DNA from: JAGWAJ01 sp965215155 | Lineage (GTDB): Bacteria > Acidobacteriota > Vicinamibacteria > Vicinamibacterales > UBA8438 | Direction: 5' to 3' | DNA length: 64,000 nt | Assembly: GCA_965215155.1 (NCBI GenBank) | Contig: CBDCCY010000004.1 | Location: 248,001-312,000, forward strand | Shown here: piece after piece, positions 43,410 through 52,180 of the stretch | Numbering within the stretch: the first letter of the stretch is position 1 | Layout of the letters: every line of letters starts with the position of its first letter | Position numbers and translations under genes: made by a program | The notes under the pieces: generated by a model | Told to the model about the DNA's origin: nothing | Seen by the model: the letters and a program-made list of their open reading frames with translations, nothing else | Database searches by the model: none

Positions 43410-45797
43410 TCAGAAGTCGAATCGCGTCGCAATGCCAAACCGCCGCGGCGGATTCGTCAAGTAGCCCACGCGAGCGAGCGTCCCGCGCTCCTGATCGAGG
43501 GCGAGAAAGGCCCGTTCGTCAGTCACGTTGTTGATGAAGAAGGCGATATCCCAGACGCCGCTGAGCACACCGATCCGGATGTTCAGGATGTCGTAGGCCG
43601 GCAGTTCCGGGTTGAAGGTGAAGGTGCTCTGAGTCAGCGGCCCGCCGATCGTGTTCGGCAGCGCCAGCAGGTTGACCGTGCCGAAACCGGCCGCCTGGTC
43701 CCCGATCTGCGTGTAGCGCGCGCCGACGTGCTGGTACGTGCCGCTCAGGTAGCCGACCCAGCGCCCCATCAGCCAGCGCCAAGTCGCCGCCGCCGTGGCC
43801 TGGAACAGCGGCGTGGTCGGCAAACGCTTGCCCTTCTCGATGCCCGCGATGATTCCGGTGGAGTTCCCTGCCGCGTCGTACGACTCCAGCGTCGACTGGA
43901 GCTTCGCGTCGGCCACGCTGGCCGCGACCGCGAAGTCGAACAGCGGCGTCGGCTGCGCCGCGATCTCGAACTCCATGCCGGTGCTGCGCGACTCCGGCAC
44001 GTTGAAGATGATCCGCGACGAGCACGAGCCGGCCGTCACCGTCGCTTGCAGGTTGCGGATGTCCATGTAGAACCCCGAGACGTTCAGCGTGCCGCGACCG
44101 CCCAGGAAGGTGGACTTCGCGCCCGCCTCGTAGTTCCACAACTCCTCGTCGTCCCACTTGTCCCGGTTGCCGAACGTCTCCAGGTCCCGCGGCGTGCACA
44201 GCGGCACGTTCAGCGGATCGTTGATGCCGCCGAGCCGGAATCCCTTCGAGACCTGCGCGTTGACCTGCGTGCCGGCCGTCACGTCGTAGCTTGCGATGAA
44301 CCTCGGCGCGACGCCGGTGGCCGTCGTATCGCCCTCGTTCGTGCCGGCGTCTGCGTAGATGCCGTCGAACGTCTGGACACGCTGCTCGTCGAAGTCGTAC
44401 CAGCGCAACCCGCCAGTCAGGTGGAACCGGTCAGTGACCGCCACCGACACCTCGCCGAACAGCGCGGTCTGGTCGAAGTCGTAGTTCAGGTCCGAGAAGA
44501 ACAGCTCGTTCCGCGCCGCGTGCTCGCCCGCGGTCGGGATGCCGGAGGCGGCCTCGAAGCCGGTTATCGGCAGGCTCTGCCCGTAGCGCCGCTCGGCGTT
44601 GCTGTAGAACAGCCCGCCGACCCAGTTGACACGCTCGCTCGCCCCCGACAGACGCAACTCCTCGGTCACGGCCTGCGCCGCCGTCCTGTCGATCAGCGGC
44701 GCGTCGAGCGCGTACGCCGACTCGGGAAGGCCAATCGTGCCGCCCGCCACGCTGGCGGCCAGCGCCGTAGCATCCCGGGTAACCTCGACGTCCCGGTCCG
44801 TGACCGACGTGATCGACGTCAGCACCAGATTGCCGAAGTCGTACTCGACCTTCATGTCGCCCAGCAAGAACTCGTCGCCGTAGGGCTCCTCGAATTGCGT
44901 GAACAGCTCGCGCTCGCCCAGGGTGATGGCTGGCCGCGTGGTCGTGAACGGATTGCCCAGGATGTTGTAGGCATCGATCCGGTTCCACCCGTCCATCGAC
45001 ACGTCCTGATAGATGATGCGCGGCGTGATCGAGAAGCGCTCATTCGGCTGCACGAGCACAGCCACCCGTGCGCCGGTGCGCCGGCCGCTGTTCACGTCCG
45101 CGTTCGTGCTGCCGTCCGGCTGCACGGCGTCCATGAAGCCGCCCATGGCCGTGTTGTACGCGGTGACCCGCGCCGCCGCCACCTCGCCCATCGGAATGTT
45201 GACCGCGAACTTGGTGCTGTTGCCAAACCCGCCAGCACTGAGCGCGTCGAAGCCGAGTTCGCCCGTCCCTTCCAGCACCCCCAACACAGGCTGGTTCGTG
45301 ATGTAGCGCACCGTACCCGACAGCGAGCCGGAACCGAACAGCGTCCCCTGCGGGCCGCGCAGCACCTCGATGCGCGACATGTCGAACAGATCGATGTCCG
45401 GCGTGAACAGCGACAACGAGACGACCGACTCGTCCAGGTAGACCCCAACTTGCTCCTTGACGCCCGGTTGGTCGCGGACGATCTGACCGGCGGAGACGCC
45501 GCGGATGGCGATCTGGCTCTGGCCGGGGCCGAGGTTCTGAACCGAGAAGCCGGCGACGTTCGCCGAGACATCCTCGATGCTCTCGGCGCCGCGGTTCCGC
45601 AGCACCTGTTGTGTCGGTGCCACCATCGAGAAGGGCACTGACTGGAGGTTCTCCTCGCGCTTCCGCGCTGTCACCCGGACCGTGACCTCCTCGGTGAACT
45701 GCGGTGGCTCGTCGCTCTCCTGCTGGTCATCCTGCTGCGCCATCGCTGGCATCGCTACCGCGAGCATGGCGCCGCCGATGAACACCACCACGCGGGT
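43410..45797 (-). CDS. TonB-dependent outer-membrane receptor (intact)
   Basis: 795 residues from ATG 45797, chosen because the signal peptide ('VVVFIGGAMLAVAMPAMAQQ') begins there; an ATG at 45854 would add 19 residues. Then come a TonB-box-like 'TEEVTVRVTARKREENL', the plug ('VSANVAGFSVQNLGPGQSQ', 'RIEVLRGPQGTLFGSGSLSG') and a barrel ending in 'PPRRFGIATRFDF' with terminal Phe. The plug style resembles receptors of the FecA/IroN-like sphingomonad branch; the ligand is unknown. A group II intron lies immediately upstream in the same direction, within its probable leader. It may be the cargo of the island that broke the resident receptor. Confidence 0.88.
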   Translation of the reverse strand, partial: TRVVVFIGGAMLAVAMPAMAQQDDQQESDEPPQFTEEVTVRVTARKREENLQSVPFSMVAPTQQVLRNRGAESIEDVSANVAGFSVQNLGPGQSQIAIRGVSAGQIVRDQPGVKEQVGVYLDESVVSLSLFTPDIDLFDMSRIEVLRGPQGTLFGSGSLSGTVRYITNQPVLGVLEGTGELGFDALSAGGFGNSTKFAVNIPMGEVAAARVTAYNTAMGGFMDAVQPDGSTNADVNSGRRTGARVAVLVQPNERFSITPRIIYQDVSMDGWNRIDAYNILGNPFTTTRPAITLGERELFTQFEEPYGDEFLLGDMKVEYDFGNLVLTSITSVTDRDVEVTRDATALAASVAGGTIGLPESAYALDAPLIDRTAAQAVTEELRLSGASERVNWVGGLFYSNAERRYGQSLPITGFEAASGIPTAGEHAARNELFFSDLNYDFDQTALFGEVSVAVTDRFHLTGGLRWYDFDEQRVQTFDGIYADAGTNEGDTTATGVAPRFIASYDVTAGTQVNAQVSKGFRLGGINDPLNVPLCTPRDLETFGNRDKWDDEELWNYEAGAKSTFLGGRGTLNVSGFYMDIRNLQATVTAGSCSSRIIFNVPESRSTGMEFEIAAQPTPLFDFAVAASVADAKLQSTLESYDAAGNSTGIIAGIEKGKRLPTTPLFQATAAATWRWLMGRWVGYLSGTYQHVGARYTQIGDQAAGFGTVNLLALPNTIGGPLTQSTFTFNPELPAYDILNIRIGVLSGVWDIAFFINNVTDERAFLALDQERGTLARVGYLTNPPRRFGIATRFDF

Positions 45798-45915
45798 CAT
45801 CGGTAGTTGAGCCGTCACCCGTGTATCGCCGCCGACAGGGGGGAAATCGCTCATTGGTAGATCTCACTGGGCACCGGGCGGCGGTACCGACCGGCTGAAA
45901 GCAAGACCCCCGTTC

Positions 45916-45949
45916 AAACCGTGCGTGCGGATTTCCCGCACACGGCTTA
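45916..45949 (-). ncRNA. Group II intron domain V
   Basis: The sequence begins AAGCCGTGTGCGG and ends CCGCACGCACGGTTT. It folds as two stems with a two-base bulge and a GAAA-containing loop, the catalytic core of group II ribozymes. Confidence 0.85.
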
Positions 45950-45960
45950 CCAGGTGGACT

Positions 45961-47319
45961 TCAGGTCGCAGCATGCACCACCCCCGGATACCGAATCGTG
46001 CCGCGCAGGCGGACGAGCCCCAGGGCCTCGAAGAACGGACGACGCCAAGCCCGCGCCCGACCAGCCACCAGACGAGCCCCCGCACGCTTGAGAAGCAAGC
46101 CGCGCAGACGCCCAGCCACGTAGTCGTCGAGCTGTACGAAGTGGGTCGCCGCATTGCCGGTCCGGAAATACTGCCCCCACCCGCGAAGGACCCGGTTCAC
46201 GTCCGCGATGACCAGACGCAGGTCCGTGTGGCAGCGGCCCCGAGGGGTCAGCGCCCGCACGCGGGCGCGCACCTGCTTCATCGCACGTCGAGACGGCCAG
46301 CGGTGCAGGAAATACACCCGTCGCCGCTTGCGGGCCCAGATGGGACCGCTCATGCGCTTGTGCAGATGACACCCCAGGAAATCGAAGCCTTCACGGCCGT
46401 CTGTCAGGTCGACCACCCGCGTCTTCTCCGGATGCAGCTCCAGCCCGAGGCGGGCCAGCACCAGGCCCACCCGCTCCCGAGCCGTCTCGACCGCCGCCTT
46501 CGTATCGCACATCACCACGAAGTCGTCGGCGTAACGCACCAGCGTACCCAGGTGCGCCCACCGGTCCTCCCAGACCCGGTCGAGCACATGCAGGAAGATG
46601 TTCGACAAGAGCGGCGAGATGACGCCCCCCTGCGGAGTCCCCGCCAGGGTCCGATGCACCCGCCCCTCGTCCATCACTCCCGCCGCCAGCCACAGCCGTA
46701 GCAGACGAAGGACTCGCCGGTCCGACACCCGCTGGCGCACCAGCGTCAGCAACTTCGCGTGGTCGATGCTGCTGAAGTAGTCGCAGATGTCGGCGTCCAG
46801 CACGTGGCAGCCCCCGCGCGCCCCGCGGACGCGAAGGACCTCCAGCGCCTGCGTCGCGCTCCGCTTCGGTCGAAACCCATACGACGAATCGCGGAAATCC
46901 GCCTCGAAGATGGGGCTCAACACCAGCGTCGCGGCCATCTGCGCCACCCGGTCACGGACCGTCGGTATCCCCAGCGGTCGTCGTCGGCCATCGGCCTTGG
47001 GAATGTACCGCCGAAGGACCAGCTGCGGCCGGTACGTCCCCGCGCGCAACGCCGCGCCGAGTTCCCGCAGGAACTCATCGACACCGCGCTGCTCAATCTC
47101 GGCCAGCGTCTCGGAATCGACACCCGCCGAGCCACGATTCCGCTTGACACGCCGCCACGCCTCCCGGAGGACGTCATCCCTCCAGATCCGGTCCATCAGG
47201 GCGTGGAAGCGCCGCTTCGGGGACCGCTTGGCCGCGGCCCACAGGCGTCGTTGCAATTGGCGCACTTGGTCGAGAGGCGGACGCCTCCCGGGGGAGTTGG
47301 GTCCGGTCTCGCCGGCCAT
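45961..47319 (-). CDS. ltrA: Group II intron reverse transcriptase / maturase
   Basis: 452 residues from ATG 47319; the frame is open further upstream, but that sequence is intron RNA. Reverse transcriptase blocks are visible: 'RRPLGIPTVRDRVAQMA', 'SSYGFRPKRSATQALEVL', 'LDADICDYFSSIDHAKLL', 'AGTPQGGVISPLLSNIF' and the active site YADD in 'GTLVRYADDFVVMC'. Maturase domain X follows, with 'VLRGWGQYFRTGNAATHF'. No HNH endonuclease domain follows, so mobility would use nicked or replicating targets. The protein binds the intron RNA to aid splicing and reverse-splicing. Confidence 0.93.
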   Translation of the reverse strand: MAGETGPNSPGRRPPLDQVRQLQRRLWAAAKRSPKRRFHALMDRIWRDDVLREAWRRVKRNRGSAGVDSETLAEIEQRGVDEFLRELGAALRAGTYRPQLVLRRYIPKADGRRRPLGIPTVRDRVAQMAATLVLSPIFEADFRDSSYGFRPKRSATQALEVLRVRGARGGCHVLDADICDYFSSIDHAKLLTLVRQRVSDRRVLRLLRLWLAAGVMDEGRVHRTLAGTPQGGVISPLLSNIFLHVLDRVWEDRWAHLGTLVRYADDFVVMCDTKAAVETARERVGLVLARLGLELHPEKTRVVDLTDGREGFDFLGCHLHKRMSGPIWARKRRRVYFLHRWPSRRAMKQVRARVRALTPRGRCHTDLRLVIADVNRVLRGWGQYFRTGNAATHFVQLDDYVAGRLRGLLLKRAGARLVAGRARAWRRPFFEALGLVRLRGTIRYPGVVHAAT

Positions 47320-47850
47320 GCCCTCGCGCGTCCTTGCGCCCACGCCGTGTCCACCGCAGGGGCCCTTCCCTCCGGCCGCGTTCTGCTGCACGGCCCTCCG
47401 CAGTACTATGGCCCCCTCGGACTCCCGCTGCGCCGCGCCCGCTTTCACCTTCGGCTTATGCGGGCCGCGCTGCCCCGACCCGGGCCGCGCAGACGGGCCT
47501 CTCGTGTTCCGTCCCTCTCCGTGTCCGCGTGCTGCGCCCCATACCCCGCCGAGACCTCCCGCGCGTACACCGCCGGACCGGGGCGCGGGAGACATGGCCT
47601 TCGCCGTGAGATGAGCGGCTCGGCTCTCGGATTGTGAATGTGTCGAGGCTGCAGGCTTCACTTCATGTTGCGGCCCGCGGACTTGCTCCCTCCGAAGAGG
47701 CTTCTGACACCCCGCTCGGGCCACGGCCGTCTCCGGTCGTGCCTGGGGTCTGCTACTCGGCGCTCCGGCGCTTACCGAGGCGGGACTTGCACCCGCTGGA
47801 GAAGAACAGCGTGACGCAGCCGGTCTCCCGCCCGCGTCGGCACGACGCAC

Positions 47851-48365
47851 CATCCCAGCATTCTACGCGCTGGCCTCCTGGATTTCACCTTCGGGCGGGG
47901 GCGGTGCTGCGACTCGTCCGCAACGTGGGCCGCGGAACTGCCCGTCCCGGCGGCTCCGGGGTGTCCAGGGCTCCGGGGGTCCGTGGTCCGTGGACACCCG
48001 TGGAGTAACCGTTCGGCGAAGCCGGTATGCGGCAGCCCGGCCCCCGTCGTCGGACAGCGACGGGGCCCGGTTCTTCTGGTCGACCCCCGTGCTGATCGAG
48101 ACCTTCGTGGAGACCGCGCCGCCTCGGCCGCGGGGTGCAACCGGGCTGCTGGACGAGATGTCCGGCTCTACGCGGCGATCTCGCGACCCGGGAGGTGCTG
48201 TCGGGCGTTGCGGGGCCGCGAGAGCGAGAAGCGGGAGAGGCCGTGCACCAAGGTTGTCGAGCGGGGAAGATCGCACTGGCCCCGCAGGCCCATACCGGCT
48301 TCGCCGAACGCTTACCCCGTGGACGGTTTCGGCTGTCCCGTGGATTCCCGTTCGGAAAGAGGGGT
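47851..48365. other. Region upstream of the group II intron holding a long inverted repeat
   Basis: No gene is convincing on either strand. A 19-base word, GTTCGGCGAAGCCGGTATG, lies at 48010-48028 and its exact reverse complement at 48291-48309. With two mismatches the arms extend to about 29 bases. The repeat encloses 262 bases without recognisable content, like a short non-autonomous element. The bases next to 47850 are the 5' exon of the intron. Confidence 0.6.
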
Positions 48366-48908
48366 CTAACGAGGGAAGCAAGGTCGTCCTTCTACCAGCA
48401 AAGCCATTGCTGAGAATAATTTACAAGTAGTTCTCGGCGCCCCGTTGACGAGCACCAGCGTGTGATCGGGCGCCAGGCCCCGCAGGCTCGCCGGCCGCAC
48501 GACCGCCGCCATGTCGCCGTCCTCCTGCGGATTGACATGGAACGACGGAACGAGCACGCGCAACTGGTTCGCCAGGTTGGGGTCGCCCTGCTGGAGGTCG
48601 GTGGCCGGAATGGCGTCGATCGGCACCGTCGACTGGGTGACCGACCGCGGTTGCGCACGGCTTCCGACCACGACGACCTCCTCCTCGAACTGCGGTGTCG
48701 GCGGCGGCGCCGGAGCGTCCTGCTCGGGCTGGCCGGCCGGTGCTTCCGCCGCGGTCTCCCGGCCTGTGCCGTCCTGCCCGGTCGCCTTCGTGGCCGGCCG
48801 CGGGTCGGACCGCCGCTCTTGCGCCGGTGCAGAAGCCTGGACCCACAGGACCACACCCAGCAGGAGTAGCGTCCCGAGGGGCGAACGAAGCGGTTTCAAC
48901 TGGTGCAC
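48366..48908 (-). pseudogene. N-terminal part of a split TonB-dependent receptor
   Basis: From GTG 48908 a signal peptide ('LGTLLLLGVVLWVQASAPAQ') leads to a Pro/Glu-rich linker, a TonB-box-like 'QFEEEVVVVGSRAQPRSV' and the first half of the plug, ending 'LRGLAPDHTLVLVNG' at 48441. The next ~25 residues to the stop at 48366 are unrelated to receptors. The barrel is absent, but a receptor piece lacking exactly this part lies at 38348-40588 on the same strand. It starts 67 bases after tRNA-Ser. Confidence 0.82.
48441..48467 (-). other. Candidate right attachment site of the island
   Basis: Partner of 40529-40555. CCCGTTGA at 48441-48448 marks the last receptor-like codons. The bases on the island side of it are unrelated to the receptor. 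Confidence 0.5.
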
Positions 48909-48974
48909 GGCCGCTACCACGCCTCGGCGCTTCGTGTTCGCGGGGCGGTGAGGTGAGCACCTACGGACCCCGAG

Positions 48975-49064
48975 TGGCGGAGGGACTGGGATTCGAACCC
49001 AGGGGCGAGTTTCCCCGCCAACGGTTTTCAAGACCGCCGCCTTCAACCACTCGGCCACCCCTCC
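48975..49064 (-). tRNA. tRNA-Ser (anticodon TGA)
   Basis: 90 bases including an encoded CCA (48975-48977). The acceptor stem GGAGGGG pairs with TCCCTCC. The anticodon loop CTTGAAA gives anticodon TGA. A long variable arm (GGCGGGGAAACTCGCC) and the T loop TTCGAATC identify a serine tRNA. It is next to serS and upstream of the split receptor; tRNA genes are common targets of P4-type integrases. Confidence 0.96.
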
Positions 49065-49187
49065 GTTGCCCGTTCCGCCTCCCGCCGGCTACGCCGATTC
49101 GACCAACTGACCGCACCGGCCGACTACCCCAACGCCGCCGACCGCCGACCCGCCGACCGCCGACTACCGCGCCGGCCCCGCCCGACC

Positions 49188-50510
49188 TCACCCCCGCGGC
49201 TCGATCACCTCCAGCCCTCGCATGTAGGGGCGCAGGGCCTTCGGGATGACGACCGACCCGTCGCGCTGCTGGCCGTTCTCCAGGATCGCGATGAGCGCGC
49301 GGCCGACCGCGACGCCCGAGCCGTTCAGCGTGTGGACGAACTCCGGCTTGCCCTTGCCCGCCTCGCGCCGGAAGCGGATGCGGGCGCGGCGGGCCTGGAA
49401 GGCCTCCGTGTTGCTGCACGAGGAGATTTCGCGGTAGGCCTGCTGGCCCGGGAGCCACACCTCGATATCGTAGGTCTTGGCCGCCGCGAAGCCCATGTCG
49501 CCGGTGCAGAGCGTCACCGTGCGGTAGGGGAGCTCCAGGCGCCGGAGCACGGTCTCCGCGTGGCCGGTCAGCTCCTCCAGCACGTCGTAGGACTGCTCCG
49601 GCGTGGCGTAGGCCACCAGCTCCACCTTGTCGAACTGGTGCTGGCGGATGAGGCCGCGGACGTCCTTGCCGTGCGAGCCGGCCTCGCTCCGGAAGCAGGG
49701 CGTGTAGGCGGCGTAGCGGATCGGGAGCGCGGCGCCGTCCACGATCTCCTCGCGGTGGAGGTTGCAGAGCGGGACCTCGGCGGTCGGGATCAGGTAGAGG
49801 TCCCAGTCGCCCGCCACCTTGAACAGATCGCTCTCGAACTTCGGCAGGTTGCCGGTGCCGATGAGCGCTTCCGACCGCACCAGGAAGGGCGGCTCGACCT
49901 CCGTGTAGCCGTGCTCCGTGGTGTGCAGGTCGAGCATGAAGTCGATGAGGGCGCGGCTCAGGCGGGCGCCGGCCCCCGCGAGCACCGCGAAGCGCGCGCC
50001 CGCGATCCTGCTGGCCCGCTCGAAGTCCAGGATGCCCAGCGCCGGCCCGAGGTCCCAGTGCGCGCGCGGCTCGAAGTCGAACGCCGGCGGCTCGCCGTGG
50101 CGCCGGACCTCGGGGTTGTCGGCGGCGGACGTCCCGACGGGGACGCTCGCGTGCGGGAGGTTCGGGAGCGTGAGGGCCAGCCGGTCGCGCTCGGCCTCCA
50201 CCTCCGCGAGCTTCGCCTCGTGGTCCTTGATGCGCGCGCCCTGGGCCTGGCCCTCGGCCATCAGCGCCGCCACGTCGCCCGCGCCGCCCCCGCCGTCGCT
50301 ACCGCCGCCGCCGGCCCTGCGGGCGCGGGCGATCCGCTCGCCGACCTCCTTCCGCGCGCGGCGCGTCTGCTCCAGCACCGGGAGGAGCGAGCGCCGCTCG
50401 GTGTCGAGGCGGACCAGGTCCGTGAGGGCGCCGGCGGTGCCCGGGCCGCGCGTCTCGAGGCCGGCGCGGACGTCGTCGAGGCGTTCGCGAAGCAGCGTGG
50501 GATCAAGCAT
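49188..50510 (-). CDS. serS: Serine--tRNA ligase
   Basis: 440 residues from ATG 50510. The N-terminal coiled-coil arm (about 30-110) carries a Gly/Ser-rich insertion at its tip ('RRAGGGGSDGGGGAGD'). The class II core has motif 2 'TPCFRSEAGSHGKDVRGL' followed by 'RQHQFDKVELV', and motif 3 'LNGSGVAVGRALIAILEN'. It charges tRNA-Ser with serine in the cytoplasm. It is divergent from galU with a 31-base gap. Confidence 0.96.
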   Translation of the reverse strand: MLDPTLLRERLDDVRAGLETRGPGTAGALTDLVRLDTERRSLLPVLEQTRRARKEVGERIARARRAGGGGSDGGGGAGDVAALMAEGQAQGARIKDHEAKLAEVEAERDRLALTLPNLPHASVPVGTSAADNPEVRRHGEPPAFDFEPRAHWDLGPALGILDFERASRIAGARFAVLAGAGARLSRALIDFMLDLHTTEHGYTEVEPPFLVRSEALIGTGNLPKFESDLFKVAGDWDLYLIPTAEVPLCNLHREEIVDGAALPIRYAAYTPCFRSEAGSHGKDVRGLIRQHQFDKVELVAYATPEQSYDVLEELTGHAETVLRRLELPYRTVTLCTGDMGFAAAKTYDIEVWLPGQQAYREISSCSNTEAFQARRARIRFRREAGKGKPEFVHTLNGSGVAVGRALIAILENGQQRDGSVVIPKALRPYMRGLEVIEPRG

Positions 50511-50524
50511 CGGTGCCCTGAATG

Positions 50525-50543
50525 ATACGATTGCCCATCGTAT
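50525..50543. promoter_or_regulatory. Dyad in the serS-galU divergent gap
   Basis: A perfect 7-base inverted repeat, ATACGAT/ATCGTAT (50525-50531, 50537-50543), fills most of the 31-base gap and touches the galU ATG. Each arm contains TACGAT, a fair -10 hexamer on its strand. It may be a shared operator or face-to-face promoters; -35 boxes are weak. Confidence 0.4.
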
Positions 50544-51429
50544 GTCGAGGAACGGGGCCGTTCGCACGGCCGTCATCCCGGCCGCCGGCCTCGGTACCCG
50601 GATGCTCCCCGCCACGAAGTCGATTCCCAAGGAGCTCCTGCCCCTCGTCGACCGCCCCATCTTGCAGTACGGGGTCGAGGAGGCGGTCCGCTCCGGCGTC
50701 CGCCGGGTCGCACTGGTCACCAACCCCGGCAACACGCTGAGCGCGTCGCACTTCGCGCCGCACCCGGCGCTCGAGCGCGCTCTCGCGGAGAGCGGCCGCG
50801 ACGAGACGCTGGCCGCCATGCGGGCGCTCGCCGCGATGGCCGAGGTCACCACCGTCCACCAGGAGGCGCCGCTCGGGCTCGGGCACGCGGTGCTCTGCGC
50901 CCGGCCCGGGGTGGGCGACGCGCCCTTCGCGGTCATGCTGCCCGACGACGTCATCGACGCCGACCCGCCGGCCCTGCGCCGGATGATCGACGTCTACGCC
51001 GAAGTCGGCGGCCCGGTGGTGCTCGTGGAGCGGGTTCCGCATTCCGTCGTCCATCGCTACGGGGTCATCGCCGCCGAGCCGCTCGGCGCCGGCGTCTACC
51101 GCGTCACCGACCTCGTCGAGAAGCCGTCTCCCGACGAGGCGCCCTCCGACCTCGCCATCGTCGGCCGCTACGTGCTGACCCCCGACACGTTCGCCGCCCT
51201 CGAGGCGACGGGCGCCGGCGCCGGGGGGGAGATTCAGCTCACGGACGGCCTGCGGCGGCTGCTGCGGCAGCGTCCCGTCTACGCCTGGGAGCTGGAGGGG
51301 AAGCGCCTCGACGCCGGCACGCCGGCTGGCTACCTGCAGGCGACGCTTCACTTCGCGCTGAAGCGCCCGGACCTCGCCCCGGCGCTGGAGGAAGCGCTGG
51401 GCGCCGCGCGGGGCGTCGTCCGCCCCTGA
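50542..51429 (+). CDS. galU: UTP--glucose-1-phosphate uridylyltransferase
   Basis: 295 residues from ATG 50542. The nucleotidyltransferase signature 'IPAAGLGTRMLPATKSIPKE' is at the N-terminus, with 'QEAPLGLGHAVLCARPGVGD', 'VMLPDDVIDAD' and 'GGEIQLTDGLRRLL' downstream. It makes UDP-glucose for envelope polysaccharides. There is no room for a normal leader: no Shine-Dalgarno is visible before the ATG, which fits a leaderless or near-leaderless mRNA. Confidence 0.94.
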   Translation: MSRNGAVRTAVIPAAGLGTRMLPATKSIPKELLPLVDRPILQYGVEEAVRSGVRRVALVTNPGNTLSASHFAPHPALERALAESGRDETLAAMRALAAMAEVTTVHQEAPLGLGHAVLCARPGVGDAPFAVMLPDDVIDADPPALRRMIDVYAEVGGPVVLVERVPHSVVHRYGVIAAEPLGAGVYRVTDLVEKPSPDEAPSDLAIVGRYVLTPDTFAALEATGAGAGGEIQLTDGLRRLLRQRPVYAWELEGKRLDAGTPAGYLQATLHFALKRPDLAPALEEALGAARGVVRP

Positions 51430-51522
51430 GATCCACGCTCGGGGCTCGGCGGGCCGGCCCCGCGGGAGGCCGCGGGCAGGGCGCCGACCCCGATCCAGCC
51501 GGCCGGCGCCGACCCCTCCCGT

Positions 51523-51933
51523 CTAGCCGGGCGCGGACGACGAGGCCGAGCCGCTCGGCTTCGCGGCGCTGTCCGAGCCGGACGAGGCGCTGGCCCCGGA
51601 CGCTCTGCTCTCCGAGCCGGACTTCGAGCCGTCTCCGGACTTGCCGTCCGCGGAGGACGTGCTCTCGCCGGACGGCTTCGCGTCCGAGCCGTTCGCCGAC
51701 TTGCCTTCCTGGCCGGCCTCCGGGCCGCCCTCGGCCGGCTTCCCGTCGCCCGCCTTGCGGGCGTAGTCGGTGACGTACCAGCCCGTGCCCTTGAACTGGA
51801 TCGCCGGCGGCGACAGCAGCTTGCGGATGGGGCCGTCGCACTCGGGGCACGTCGTGAGCGGCGGGTCCGAGAACTTGCGGATGCGCTCGAAGCGATGCGC
51901 GCAGTCGTCGCACTCGTACTCGTAGAGCGGCAT
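51523..51933 (-). CDS. FmdB-family zinc-ribbon protein
   Basis: 136 residues from ATG 51933. The first ~45 residues are the FmdB zinc ribbon: 'PLYEYECDDCAHRFERIRKF' and 'TTCPECDGPIRKLLSPPA', with two CxxC pairs. 'GTGWYVTDYARK' closes the conserved part. The remaining ~75 residues are a Ser/Gly/Lys/Asp low-complexity tail, presumably disordered. The family was named as a putative regulator; its present role is unclear. Confidence 0.85.
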   Translation of the reverse strand: MPLYEYECDDCAHRFERIRKFSDPPLTTCPECDGPIRKLLSPPAIQFKGTGWYVTDYARKAGDGKPAEGGPEAGQEGKSANGSDAKPSGESTSSADGKSGDGSKSGSESRASGASASSGSDSAAKPSGSASSSAPG

Positions 51934-52180
51934 TCTTCCTCGCCTCGCGCCTCGGGAGGTCCGGGATCCGGCGGCGCGGTCCGCCCGGACGGAGCCGCCC
52001 GGATCGGGTTCCCGCGCGCGGTCCCAACCGTCCATCGTACCGGCCGGGGCTCCCGCCGTCAACGGCGGGCCGGAGCGTGCTTCCGAGGCCCTTCCGTCCC
52101 TCTCCGAGTACCATCTCCCCGGAATGCGCGGCTCTAACTTCACGCGGGTATCGGTCACCCTCGCGCCGCAGTGACCCCGT

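Larger units (their letters stand above)
45865..47850 (-). mobile_element. Group II intron
   Basis: The 5' end is set by GTGCG at 47850 (reading GTGCGTCGTGCC). Domain I-III sequence of about 530 bases leads to the maturase gene (47319-45961). Downstream, domain V is clear at 45949-45916: a 34-base hairpin opening AAGCCGTG with a GAAA-type loop and the AGC triad. Domain VI and the exact 3' end could not be fixed; it lies within about 15 bases of 45865. The intron sits between upstream leader sequence and the TonB receptor start, on the coding strand of that gene, so splicing would restore the leader. Confidence 0.85.
40537..48448. mobile_element. Putative integrated island splitting a TonB receptor gene
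   Basis: A segment of about 7.9 kb lies between two pieces of one receptor gene and next to tRNA-Ser. Its left end carries an outward-lying tyrosine integrase gene. It also holds a pair of 106-bp structured elements, a complete second TonB receptor, a group II intron and a long inverted repeat. The boundaries are inferred from the shared 8-base word inside both gene fragments. Confidence 0.6.

Noticed and set aside
45961..48365. Diversity-generating retroelement (reverse transcriptase plus template/variable repeats)
   Set aside because: The reverse transcriptase has maturase domain X and sits in a clear group II intron with GTGCG 5' end and domain V; no adenine-specific template/variable repeat pair was seen.
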